This document shows, in pieces, positions 20,859 to 31,116 of a stretch of 64,000 nucleotides of DNA. Within the stretch, counting starts at the first letter, position 1; each line of letters begins with the position of its first letter. Both the position numbers and the translations under genes were made by a program. This DNA comes from Lunularia cruciata (taxonomy: Eukaryota > Streptophyta > Marchantiopsida > Lunulariales > Lunulariaceae), in the NCBI GenBank assembly GCA_948567375.1, contig OX419757.1:69316001-69380000 (forward strand). The letters are read 5' to 3'. Below the pieces are notes generated by a model, which was given only the letters and a program-made list of their open reading frames with translations, searched no databases and was not told the origin of the DNA.

Positions 20859-21530
20859 ACGGATTGAGCTGACTATTGATACACCAGTTTTTTGATGTCC
20901 TTATCGATATAGTGAGATGGAGAGTACATTGATTTAGAGTCGGAGTAGAGACCTTTTGGAGGCTGGTTTGGTGGAGATTTCACATGGAGAGTATGCATCA
21001 GTGACAGTGATGCCAAACAAGAAGGATATGGATGACAACTACATAGATAGGCGGATGTGTGGAGATTACCGTCCTATCAACTGATAGACTAGGGCTAATC
21101 GGTATGCCATGCCTACACCTGAGGAGATTTTTGATGCAATTGGGCATGCAAAGGTCTTCAATACTTTGGATCTTCAAGCGGGATATCATCAGTTGCTGAT
21201 CAAGGAGGAGGATAAGTCCAAGATAGCATTCTAGGCTGTTGATCCTCACGGAAAGAATGTGTTATATTAGTGGAGGTTCTTACTATTTGGGATAAAGTAT
21301 GCTCTTGCTGAGTTCCAAAGGGTCATAGATAGGATCCTAGCTAGATTGGATTTTGCTCGGTGCTATGTTGATGACATTTTGGTCTATAGCACTATTGTGG
21401 AGGAGCATGAGAGACAATTGTTGGAGGTGTTTGAGAGGTTAAGATCTCATGGACTCAAATAACATCCTAGGAAGTGTAGGTTCTTCCACAAGCAGGTTGA
21501 GTATTTGGGTCACACTATCTACCTCGGAAG
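20859..21530 (+). pseudogene. pol: Reverse transcriptase domain of element C
   Basis: Ty3/gypsy reverse transcriptase with MCGDYRPIN (near 21055), FNTLDLQAGYHQ (near 21158) and the catalytic YVDD at 21364-21375, followed by EYLGHTI-like connection sequence. Stops TAG/TGA interrupt several positions. The YVDD box and overall spacing differ from the FIDDF enzymes of families A and D, so C is a different lineage. Confidence 0.88.
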
Positions 21531-22369
21531 ACTTGGTGTTCAACAAACCAAGGTGGATGCTATTGCACATATTCCTCGGCCTATGGATGTGAGCAGAGTG
21601 CGAGCATTCCTTGGGTTGGTGAACTTCTATCAGCGCTATGTTAGAGGATTTAGTGCCATTGCCAAGGCCTTGACGAAGCTGACCAAGCTTACACAAGAGT
21701 GGTGTTGGGGCGATAAGCAAGAGAGAGCTTTTGTAGAGCTCAAGGAGACATTGACATCTGCCCCTATTTTGAGGAGACCAATCAAAGGACGACCTTGGTA
21801 GGTTCATACTGATTGGAGTATGTTGGGGCTTGGAGCGGTGCTCACCCAGCATGATGATGAGGAGAAATAATTTGTGGTGGCCTATGCTAGTCGCTCCAAC
21901 AATTCAGCGCAGGTGAAGTATAGTTCATATGAGGGAGAGTGCTTGGCAGCAATTTGGGCAGAAGCACATTTCTAATGTTACCTATTTGGTAACCCCTTCA
22001 CTCTCATCACTGATCATCAGCCACTGAAGTGGTTGATGGAGCCGACAAACTTTCAAGGAAGCTTGCATGATGGGCTCTAATTTTATAGGAGTATGATTTC
22101 ATGGTTGTTTATAGACCTGGAGTGGTGAACTGTGATGCAAATGGGTTGAGTACAAACCCATGTCCCATCTAGCAAGATCAAACCGGAGCACATTGGCATG
22201 GTGAGACAGATGAGGAGATGGTGCCAGGTTGGTATGCATCGGCCTTTCTGTGTATATTTTTAGAGGCTTTTGTGGTATCTTTCTCAATGCATACAAGGGG
22301 ACTTATTGAGGTCATAGATCCAGAGACTAAAGATATTGGTACAGTTCAGCGAGACATTCATGATGATGT
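21531..22369 (+). pseudogene. pol: Connection and RNase H domain of element C
   Basis: Connection sequence RVRAFLGLVNFYQRYV (about 21598-21645) leads into RNase H. The first acidic site is HTDWS (Asp near 21811-21813). Then come YASRSNNSAQ (about 21885), the Glu-containing YEGECLAAIWA (about 21930) and LITDHQPLKWL (about 22005). Several TAG/TAA codons break it. The coding remnant continues to 22369, where a solo LTR cuts it. Confidence 0.82.
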
Positions 22370-24224
22370 TGTGGTACCCACATTTTTCATTTTGGTCAAG
22401 TTTTGAAGAAGAAGTGCCTTGCTGAAACCAAACTGAAACCAAATGAGGAAGAAATGAGAGGAAATTTGTATTTTGGTCAAGCCCAAAGAAGCTTACTTCG
22501 TGTCAGAGGAAGATGGACTCAGCTTGGATTGAAGAGGGTAGACCCGAAGGGGGAATGGAAGTTATAGGTTGGGATTCTTGCGGGAGCAGTATCTCATTGG
22601 CGACAAGTCCAAATCAAACGTGCTATATCTCGTTGGAAGCATCTTGCCCAGGGCTTTCTGTTGCCACCAAAATCGCAGAGTTTGGAGTCTGTTGAAGAAG
22701 TTACAAGCATTTTAAGTTTCGGGAGTAGATATACAAAATAGTTTAGTGTCTTTGGGTTGGTGTCTTTGGGTCAATGTGACTTTGGACTTGAGACTTCGGA
22801 CTTGAGACTTTGGACTTTAGGTTTACACAACTTTGGGTTAGAAGCTTCTTTGCCTCAAGACAAAGATGACTAGATTTGAGATAGACGGACCTCAGAGTGT
22901 AATGAAGATGACTTCAAGAATCTTGCCATAGGCATTAGAGAGAGTAAGGATAGGGAAAGAATAGAAAGTTAGGATACCCATGACTTCAATTTCAGTTTTG
23001 ATTGAAAATAAGATAGAAATTGAAGGAGAAGTAGTAGTAGTAAATGAACTCAAAGTGTAGGATTAGACAATAAGTGTCTTCGGGTTAGTAACATGAGCAA
23101 TTAGGGGACAGTGGGTTACAAATTGAAGGTGTAGATAGTGTACCCATGCTTTCAATTACAATTCAAAGGAATTGATAGTAGCTAGACCCGATGTTGCAGA
23201 AGTAGGAATTCAGGTGTCATCGGACTTATTATTAGAGACATTAGAGAAGATTGGGTTAGCAAATGAAGATGTAGATAGATTAGACATGACCTCAATTGTA
23301 GTCCTTAGTGAAGAAATAGAAGAAGTAGTGAAGGATTTGGTAGTTGTAGATATACCCGAAGAAGGAGAAGTGGTAGGAAGATCATCGGGTTTGAAAGCCA
23401 ATGATGAGGTAGACATCGGATCGCAATAGAAACAATTTTGAGATAGGAAGACACATGTATGAAGAGGTGCATTATCAGTTTGGATATGTAGGTAGGAAGA
23501 GATGTTAGGAAGTGGTACAATAGGAAGAATTGTTGTTTGCTTCAGTATTTAAGAGTGGCATTCGTAGTGAGTTGTTGTTCAGTATTCATATTTCTAGAGA
23601 TAGATAAAGTGAAGTGCTATTTTCAATGCTTGTTGCTTGAGCTTGATTCCGAGTATCAATTTTGTGTCTATGTTTGTGAGTGTTGGAAGAATTTCAAAGT
23701 GCAAGTTAGTGTGTTTGTGGATGTTGGATTCCAAAGCCTTGATCTTCATTCTGTGTGTCTAATCCTGAGTGAAGTGCAATTGGAGCAATGCCTTGACAGA
23801 TCTTAGAGGAATTGTAATGTTGGTAGTATTTTGCATTTTGTGAGTGCAATGTGAAGTTGATGTGAAGCAATTTTGATTGAGGAAGTTTTGCCTTCAATGG
23901 AGGGGTGGAAATTTTTTTTGAGGTGAAGTCGTTTTCATAGTGAAGTGCCATCTTTGGGAGAATCTGAATCATCACAATCAAGATTTGTTTGGACAGAATT
24001 TGCTATGTTGTGATTATGTGTGTATGTATTCATGACAAGTTGTCAAGATCGTGAGCTTGTTTCTCACTTCTGGGTGTGGTTTCTACCTGGGAGATTAAAG
24101 ATGCAACCAATAAGAACTGAAATTGTTACTTTGCTTTGTATTTGACCAATTTTGAATTGTGTCTCTACGGGAACAAACTCTACTTACCCGATTACCGCGA
24201 AAGTGATATTTGCCGGTTGTTACA
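22370..24224 (+). repeat. Solo short family-D LTR (1,855 bp) with GATGT target duplication
   Basis: It begins TGTGGTACCCACATTTTTC and ends CCGGTTGTTACA. GATGT at 22365-22369 is repeated exactly at 24225-24229. It carries an 85-codon frame at 23172-23429 (AEVGIQVSSDLLLETLEK..., ending VDIGSQ) matching the C-terminal tail of gORF, without the globular and coiled-coil parts. Confidence 0.92.
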
Positions 24225-25250
24225 GATGTTTTAGTGATGGACTATCTTTGCACTGGTGTTGTGGGTGGCACATTTGGGGCCCAGGAGAGAGACTATGTTC
24301 TTCACCAAGCCAGATGGTTCAGGTTGGATGGCAGACACCTATTGAGTGTATGGGAAGATGGTAGAGTGCGAGTAGTACCACTTCTATCTCAGAGACCATA
24401 GTTGGTCCGTCATGCTCATGAGGAGCTAGGACATTTTGGAGTAAAGCATACATATAGCTTACTCCAAAGTCATTATTGGTGGCACGATATGCAGACCAAG
24501 GTACAATAGTTTGTTGCCAGATGTGTGGTTTGTGACCGAGTTAGAGCATCATTCAATGCTCCTACACCACTTACCTATCATGGGATTGTATTATCGTTGG
24601 AGCTTGGACTTTGATGGACCTTTACCGCTGACTGTGAGACATCATTAGTATGTTTTGGTGATGGTGGAGCACTTCTCCAAGTGGATTGAGTTGGTGGCAC
24701 TTCGTGACAAGTCTAGTGAATGGACAACTTACTCATTCTTGGACAAGTTCTTAGTCATTTTGGTGCACTAGTTGAGGTTTTGACTGATCAGGGTACAGAG
24801 CTCCAGGGGGAGTTTCAGGTCTTGTGTGACAAGGCTTTGATTGATCATTGTACTACATCCTGAGATCACCCTGAGGCAAATGGCTTGGCAAAGAGAGTGG
24901 TTTAGACGGTGAAGAGAGGATTGCGATAGTATGGTTTGCAAAGAGGCCACTTGGAAGATTGGGATCTCCAATTACCTTGGTTGGCCATGGGCTATCAATT
25001 CAGCCGGCAAGCCTCCTTAGCATCCTTCTCTTTGTACTTTCTACTCTATGGACAAGATCCAGATTTACCTGTAGCCATTTGTCGAGATGCTACTGTAGTT
25101 TTGGACTTGGATGACCCTGATGTATGGATGAGTGCATGTTCTCAGCGGGCAGAGATCTTTTGGAGAGTGATGCCGATGGCCTTTGAGAACTTGGCAATTG
25201 CTCAGCATAGAGATACTTTATGCTATGCTTCCATTCAAGGAGGAGGTTAA
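24225..25250 (+). pseudogene. pol: Integrase of element C
   Basis: A zinc-binding HHCC region lies at about 24405-24540 (HEELGHFGVKH...CVVC). The catalytic core has the first Asp in SLDFDGP (24607-24609) and the second in LTDQGTEL (24786-24788). The expected Glu in the NGLAER box is AAG (Lys) at 24891-24893, consistent with a G-to-A change. An integrase C-terminal region follows (YFLLYGQDPDLP, DVWMSACSQRAEIFWRVMP). Stops and at least one frameshift are present. The element can no longer integrate by itself. Confidence 0.85.
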
Positions 25251-25502
25251 AGACCCTTGATCCGTCGATTTCATCCAAGAGACTATGTATATCTACAGCC
25301 AACAGCACCGATGACACTTGATGTTTTGACAGGCCGCACTATCTTGAGAGTGCGTGAGGTTTTGCCATCTGGAGTCCTTGTGTTAAAAGGATGTGATGGT
25401 GTTGTTTGGAGGGATCATGTGCGCAATTGTGTGCCATGCCACCTCCCAAACATTGATGGTACTATGGACCCCAGCTTGGCACTTGTACGTGCAAGCTTGA
25501 GG
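25251..25502 (+). pseudogene. pol: Integrase C-terminal GPY/F-like module of element C
   Basis: A continuous frame reads RRFHPRDYVYLQP, then GRTILRVREVLPSGVLVLKG and VWRDHVRNCVPCHLP. This has the layout of the small beta-rich module at the end of Ty3/gypsy integrases, without a literal GPY. It leads directly into the PHD finger in the same frame. No chromodomain is seen. Confidence 0.6.
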
Positions 25503-25643
25503 TGTATGTTATGTGGCTCTTCTGGTAGAGCTGCTACTATGTTCGTGTGTGATAGTTGTTTGCGAGGATGGCATATGGCATGTATGACTCCTCCTCGCAT
25601 GGTGGTTCCTCAAGGATAGTGGTTATGTCCTAGATGTACTTGA
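25503..25643 (+). pseudogene. C-terminal PHD finger of element C
   Basis: A C4HC3 zinc finger with spacing C-x2-C-x11-C-x2-C-x4-H-x2-C-x14-C-x2-C: CMLC at 25503, CDSC, GWHMAC, then WLCPRC ending at 25637, with the usual Trp two residues before the seventh Cys. A TAG at 25617-25619 precedes the last pair; TGA at 25641-25643 ends the frame. PHD fingers commonly read histone H3 tails. Placed after integrase, it occupies the position of the chromodomain in chromoviruses, so a role in choosing integration chromatin is a reasonable inference. Confidence 0.85.
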
Positions 25644-25816
25644 CCTATAGCTAGTTCATTCTTTATATGGTATATATTGCAAACATGCAACTAACGACGG
25701 GGCTCCATAGCACCCGGCCTCTTGATCTTTCCCCATTATAGGGTATACCGTATACTTAGAGTAGATGGCTATTTGGAGTTAGCGGGACCTAACCGCCAAC
25801 TAGGGGGGGGGGCAAT
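25644..25816 (+). other. 3' untranslated region and poly-G polypurine tract of element C
   Basis: About 160 noncoding bases end in a run of ten G (25803-25812) followed by CAAT and then the LTR. The position directly before TGTGGCAC marks it as the polypurine tract. Confidence 0.7.
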
Positions 25817-26370
25817 TGTGGCACTTTAGAATCTATGTATGACTTATGTGTGAGTTGTGCTTCTATAGTGTATGATGTTGGCAGTGACGTATGTTGTGTA
25901 GTGATGTATGTATGAAAGCGGTAATGCCATTTGTAGTGTTGCATCTAGATTGTTCAGACACTAGAGTCCCAATAATAGTAGTTAAAATTATTTCAGCAGT
26001 TTCTCATAGACTACTTTCCGATGGTCAGATTTTGTGTTCAGGGTACTGACTTCATGGTGGGACCCATCGTCACTTTGCACCATTTGCACCATTGAGTGTG
26101 CCATCAGCAGGATTGTTAGGGTTTCAGACCTAACTCAAGTCCAAGGGTATACTTTTGAAGTGCAGCTCCGGAGAGCTCACTTCTCTGATGTTGAGCCTTT
26201 GAGTTCCCGGCTATGGTGGATAGAAGCCGGCAAGCATCACCTAGATTCTCTTAGCTAGAGTGGGTGTGGCTTGACGGTAATCAGTGCCAAGTTGTTAGCA
26301 GTTTAAAGAGTGACAGATCAAGTACTAATCTAAGTTGAGTGTATTTGAGAGTTGTAAACAATCTGATTAT
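25817..26370 (+). repeat. 3' LTR of element C (about 554 bp)
   Basis: It starts TGTGGCACTTTAGAATC after the polypurine tract. The end is inferred from the next copy starting at 26371 and from the reversed copy at 26629 that begins TGTAATCAGATTG, so the full LTR end should be CAATCTGATTACA. Here it reads CAATCTGATTAT. Confidence 0.8.
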
Positions 26371-27083
26371 TGTGGCACTTTAGAGTCTATGTATGACTTA
26401 TGTATGAGTTGTGCTTCTATAGTGTATGATGTTGACAGCGATGTACGTTGTGTAGCGATGTCTATATGCACGATACATTGTCTAACTCATTGCCAAATAT
26501 GTATCAATTGAACAAGCTTCTGCACACTAGGGAAAACCTGAGCTCTGATCAAGCTACCAATGATCAGCGAGTCTTGGATATACCACCAACACTCTCAATT
26601 CCTACACCTGATTTCACTTCTCTGATGTAATCAGATTGTTTCTAACTCTTGAATCAACTCAACTCAAATCAATACTTGGTTTGTCACTCTATAAACTACC
26701 AACAACAGGGTATTGATTATAGTCAAGCCACACCCACTCTAGATAAGAGAATCCATGTGATGCTTGCCGGCCTCTGTCCACCATAGCTAGGAACTCAAAG
26801 GCTCAACATCAAAGAAGTGAGCTCTCTGGAGCTGTACTTCAAAAGCATACCTCCTAGACCCCCTAGGTTTGGAACCCTAACGGTCCCACTGATGGCACAC
26901 TCGATGGTGTGAACGGTGCAAAGTGACGGTGAGCCCCAATGCGAATTCAGTACCTTGAACATGAAATCTGACCGCCGGAAAGTAGTCTATAAGAAATTGC
27001 TAAAATACCTCTAACTATTATCACTACAACTCTAATGTCCAAGCAATCTAGATGCAACACTACAAATGGCATGACAATATGCC
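26371..27083 (+). repeat. Second family-C LTR in tandem, rearranged by an inversion
   Basis: Bases 26371-26475 repeat the first 105 bases of the LTR in direct orientation. Bases 26629-27083 match the rest of the LTR in reverse. If 26476-27083 is flipped back, a full second LTR appears, followed by 153 bp of new sequence (26476-26628). That sequence would be the leader of a second tandem element. Breakpoints are approximate. Confidence 0.7.
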
Positions 27084-27394
27084 CAGTTGGTTTGGATTGG
27101 TGTGAGTGCATTGTACATAGTTTGTTTCCTTCTAGGAGTGTTGTGTATTTCTCCTTGGTAATGCTAGAAGTGATGACCAATAGACCAAGAGTGTGTGTTG
27201 TGATGATAGGTTAGGTTGTCCGTCACTACCCTTCTTGATAGCAAGAATACTAGTTAAGAGAGAAGAGGTTTCAGATGGTTGGGTAGCATGCATGTTCAAT
27301 CAAGTAGTGATGGGTTTACCTCTAGCCTCTGATCTATAGTTTAGGCATCTTGTGTGTTCCTAGAGAATGAAAGGAAAAGAATGACATCGGCACT
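27084..27394. other. No recognised feature
   Basis: This stretch lies between the rearranged family-C LTR and the truncated element D. I see no coding frame, repeat or LTR match. Confidence 0.5.
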
Positions 27395-28230
27395 TCGGTC
27401 ACCATCATGAAGTGCCCTAAAGCCCAATTTGAACAAGGAGAGACTTCGAACCCAAAGATGAAGGTGAAGTTGAGAGAAGCACCCCCAATATGATATTGTG
27501 GTAGATTTGGCATCCATGAATGCAAATGTAGCAATTAAGCAATTGTGGGAGGACAACAAGTTGTACAAGATATAGCTGATTTTAGCCCTCAAGAAAGTAA
27601 GAGCAATGACCAAGAAGGACTTGCCAGCAATCTATTGTATTGAATAAGAAGATTTGGGATCTCCTAAAGTAGATGCGGAGATTGCTAGTCGTATGATAAC
27701 ATTGATACCCATTGATTTGGATTCTTTTGTCAGTGTCATGACTAAGGATACTGCAAACCGGTTGGAGTACCATACATTTGAGCCAACATCTCAAATTCTG
27801 AAGTTTGCGGACCAAACCAAGAGATGGTTTTTAGGCATGCTATCAAATATCACTATGATCATTGGAGGGATGCCATTCAAGTTGAATTACATTGTAATGT
27901 GATCAATAACCAAAATGGATTACCCTCTATTGATCAGAAGACCCTGGTTGCATAATGCTCAAGTTGTTGTGGATTGGCACCAATAGAAGTTCAGGTTCAA
28001 GGAAATCTCGTCCAAAGACCAAAAGCTGGTGACTATGAGTTGGATGAAGGTTCCCCACCTTGGGGAGACAACTTCTTTGGGGAGACAACTTTGTTAGAAG
28101 ACAAAGATGAATCCAAAGGTTCATCGTCTTTGTCTTCAGACGACTCCAAAGATGAAGTCCAAGTCAATTACTTGGAGTGCTACAAGGTAGAGGTCAAAGA
28201 CAAAGACCCATATAACATTGCCTAAGATGA
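27395..28230 (+). pseudogene. pol: Gag-protease linker and protease of element D
   Basis: The reading starts mid-gene, so the 5' LTR and Gag are missing. YDIVVDLASMNANVAIKQLW is typical of the linker before a plant Ty3/gypsy protease. The protease segment follows (SQILKFADQTK, IIGGMPFKLNYIVM, then PLLIRRPWLHNAQVVVDW at about 27921-27977). An acidic Ser/Asp-rich spacer (28090-28160) follows. Stop codons at several places show decay. Confidence 0.7.
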
Positions 28231-29290
28231 AAATGATTTGGAGGAAGGAGGTTTGGCTGCCATTGAACTTGGATTAAGCCGGGTCAATCATGTTGAAGGA
28301 GTCATCAACCCCGATGACTATCAAGACGTTATCTTGTCCAAAGGAAATTTTTTGGAGATTCAAACACAATCACTTTGGAGGAGTTGGCAGGATACACTGC
28401 CTTTTTTTATAGAGTACCAAGATGTATTTTCCTGGTCTATTGATCAAATATCGGGTATTCCATGCCAATTTGGGGAACATCAAATTAATCTTGTGGAAGG
28501 TGCAATTCTAGTTTGGTAGAGACAATACCGCTTGAACACAAAGTACTCAATTTTGGTGAAAGTTGAATTAGGGGCCGGAATAATCTTTCCCGGCTTGAGC
28601 AGTGAGTAGGTTCCCTCCATTGTCATTGTTGCAAAGAAAAAGATTGTGAAGATTTGAGTGTGCCAAGATTTTTGCAAGTTGAATGTAGTCACAAGGAAGG
28701 GTCATCATCCCTTGCCTTTCATTGATACTATTTTGGACCAAGTAGTTTGTCACCCTTGCTATAGTTTTCTTGATGGATTTTTAGGCTATAATCAAGTATA
28801 ATCAAGTATAATCAAGAATGGATATCCGAGAAGAGGACAAGGACAAAACCTCATTCACTATTGATTGGGACACTTTTTCTTACAATCAAATGCCCTTCGA
28901 GTGTAATGCTCCCGCAACTTTCCAATAGATGATGAATGCAATCTTCAAAGATTTTTTGTGCAAATTTGTGGAAGTCTTCATTGATGACTTTTGTGTGTTT
29001 TGGACGAAGAGAGGTACATTTGGATTACCTTCACCAAACTTTTGAAAGGTGTCAATTTGCCGGCTCGTCATTACACCCAAAGAAATGCTTCTTTGCAATG
29101 AAAGGAAGGAATTCTTCTAGGGCATCGGGTCTCAAGCTGAGGTATTGAAGTTGATGTCGAGAAGGTGAAAGTCATCTCAGCTTTGGAATCCCCTAAAAAC
29201 ATTCAAGAGCTGAGGGCCTTCTTGGAACATGTCGGATACTACAAATGCTTCATATCAAACTATCATTTAATGGCAATGTGAAGTATGTGG
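28231..29290 (+). pseudogene. pol: Reverse transcriptase of element D
   Basis: The N-terminal extension (FFIEYQDVFSWSIDQI) is followed by PSIVIVAKKK, HHPLPFIDTILDQV, YSFLDGFLGYNQ, FSYNQMPFECNAPATFQ and the FIDDF box (Asp codons 28983-28988). A 10-base unit (TATAATCAAG) is repeated near 28788-28815. The connection segment (IQELRAFLEHVGYYKCFI) ends near 29265. RNase H does not follow; the sequence jumps to the region before the integrase zinc site. Confidence 0.82.
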
Positions 29291-30580
29291 CAGAATATCA
29301 TTATCTACATACTTGCCATTGTCCTAAGGAATTAGACCTAGAGAAGAGGGTAGTCTTCCTCAAGAAGATGGGACCGTACCAGCTAAAACACAACAATTTT
29401 ACTTAAAATAGGTGAAGATGAAGTACTTCGGAGACGCTTAGAGGCATATGAAGTCAGAGGAGTAATTGAGTCTTTACACTCAAAAGCATTGGGAGTACAC
29501 TATGCCTTGAAGAATACTGAAAAGAAGATTCTTTCATTGGGGCATTGGTGGCCTATGATGTTTAAGGACACTCACACCTATATACAAAATTGTGATGCTT
29601 GTCAGCAAACAAGAAAGCCAATGGCTACTTCCCAATTGCCTTTGAGACCAATTTTGCGATTGGCTCCATTTGAGAAATGGGGCATTGATTTTGTGGGTTT
29701 GATTCAACCAATGACCCAATTCATAGGGAAGAGATACATTTTGGTGTGCATTGATTATGCTACCAAAATAGTTGAAGCCGAGGCAACTCAGAGAGATGAT
29801 GCGGAAACAATTACAGAAATTTTCTTTCAAAACATCATTTCACATTACGGATGTCCTTTGGAATTGGTCAATGATTGGGGACTCATTTTTTGAACTCTAT
29901 GGTAGAAGCATTAACCAAGTACTTCTAGATAAAACATCAAAAGATTACTCCTTACAATGCAAAAGCAAATGGACTAATGGAGAAGGCTGGATTGTTATGC
30001 AAAATTTTGAATAAGGTGATAGTCAATTATGCCTACTATTGGGATGCAAAGTTACCTACAACTTTGTGGGCATATTGAACTACTGAGAAGATCACCACCA
30101 AAAAAATGCCTTATTTTTTGACATACGGCTTGCATCCCATACTACCAATTGAATTTGAAGTACCAACACATCAGATTTTCTATGAAGAATGATTGTCGGA
30201 AGAAGAAAGCCATGATCTTCAGATCCATCAACTGATGTAGTTAGAAGATGAAAGAGATGATGCAATGAAACCACAAAGGAAGTGCAAGAACATAGGAAAG
30301 TCAAGGACAATAAGTGAATCAAGCATGTTGTTGTTCAAGAGGGTGATTTGGTGATTTTATATGACAATTGCCAAATATTTTTTCTAGGCAAGTTGCATTT
30401 GAGGTGGATTGGGTCATACCGTGCATTGCACATTTATGATAATGGCTCTGTGCAACTTGCAGACCTAGAGGGCAATCCATTTGCAACCCGAGTGAATGGT
30501 GGAGAGTTCAAAAATGTTGGACCGTGGACCCGGCCTTGTATAAGAAGCCACTATTGGTGTTCACAAGCATGCTCACATTT
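29291..30580 (+). pseudogene. pol: Integrase of element D
   Basis: The zinc domain has H..H in LHSKALGVHY and CDAC near 29599-29610. Core residues are Asp in GIDFVG (29697-29699), Asp in LVNDWG (29873-29875) and Glu in NGLMEKAG (29980-29982). A 1-base change after the second Asp shifts the frame. The C-terminus runs to about 30580 with several stops and no chromodomain. It is related to the family-A integrase (both have PFEKWGIDFVG), so both probably belong to the same Tat/Athila-like branch. Confidence 0.83.
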
Positions 30581-30593
30581 GAGGGAGGGAGTA
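30581..30593 (+). other. Polypurine tract of element D
   Basis: GAGGGAGGGAGTA directly precedes TGTGGTACCC. This ties the giant LTR family to the D-type gag-pol. Confidence 0.8.
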
Positions 30594-31116
30594 TGTGGTA
30601 CCCATATTTTTTGTTTTTGTTCTATTTTGAAGAAGAAGTGTACAGACAAAGTTGAATTGAACCCGAATGGCATTAAAAGACGGAGAATCGTGCCTTTGGA
30701 TTGAAACCAAAAGTAAAGTGACTTTTTGTCAAGACAAAAGTACTTGGATCAAACTTGTCACAAAGAAACCCAAAGTAAGGAAACTTTGCCTTGGGGTAAT
30801 CAACCCGCTATGAAGACGGCAAAACAACTTTCCTTTGGATTTTTCAATCAAGAAAGTACAAGTAAGAAAATGGATAAGGCATAAATGACTAAACTTGATA
30901 GTGCCAAGATGAACTCATGCAAAAGGTGTGATTTTTAGTGAAGAGTGATGGAGGAATGACCGCACAATGAAGAACTATAAAATCAAGACTTTGTCAAAGG
31001 GGATTTCAAAATGTCACACAAGTATCCTGAGCCATTGAGTAGTAGACCTTCAAGAGTGCCTATGGAAAAGCCATCCGATAATTTGATGTTTAACAATCTT
31101 GAAGGAGTTAGGATAT

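Noticed and set aside
26448-26630. 60-codon frame (MCSDVYMHD...) between the family-C LTR parts
   Set aside because: It starts in LTR sequence and ends at another LTR, has no recognisable domain, and lies in a segment that appears inverted.
25817-27083. Inverted family-C LTR pair as a MITE or foldback transposon
   Set aside because: The first arm follows directly on the element C polypurine tract, and the reversed arm is explained by a single inversion of a tandem LTR.
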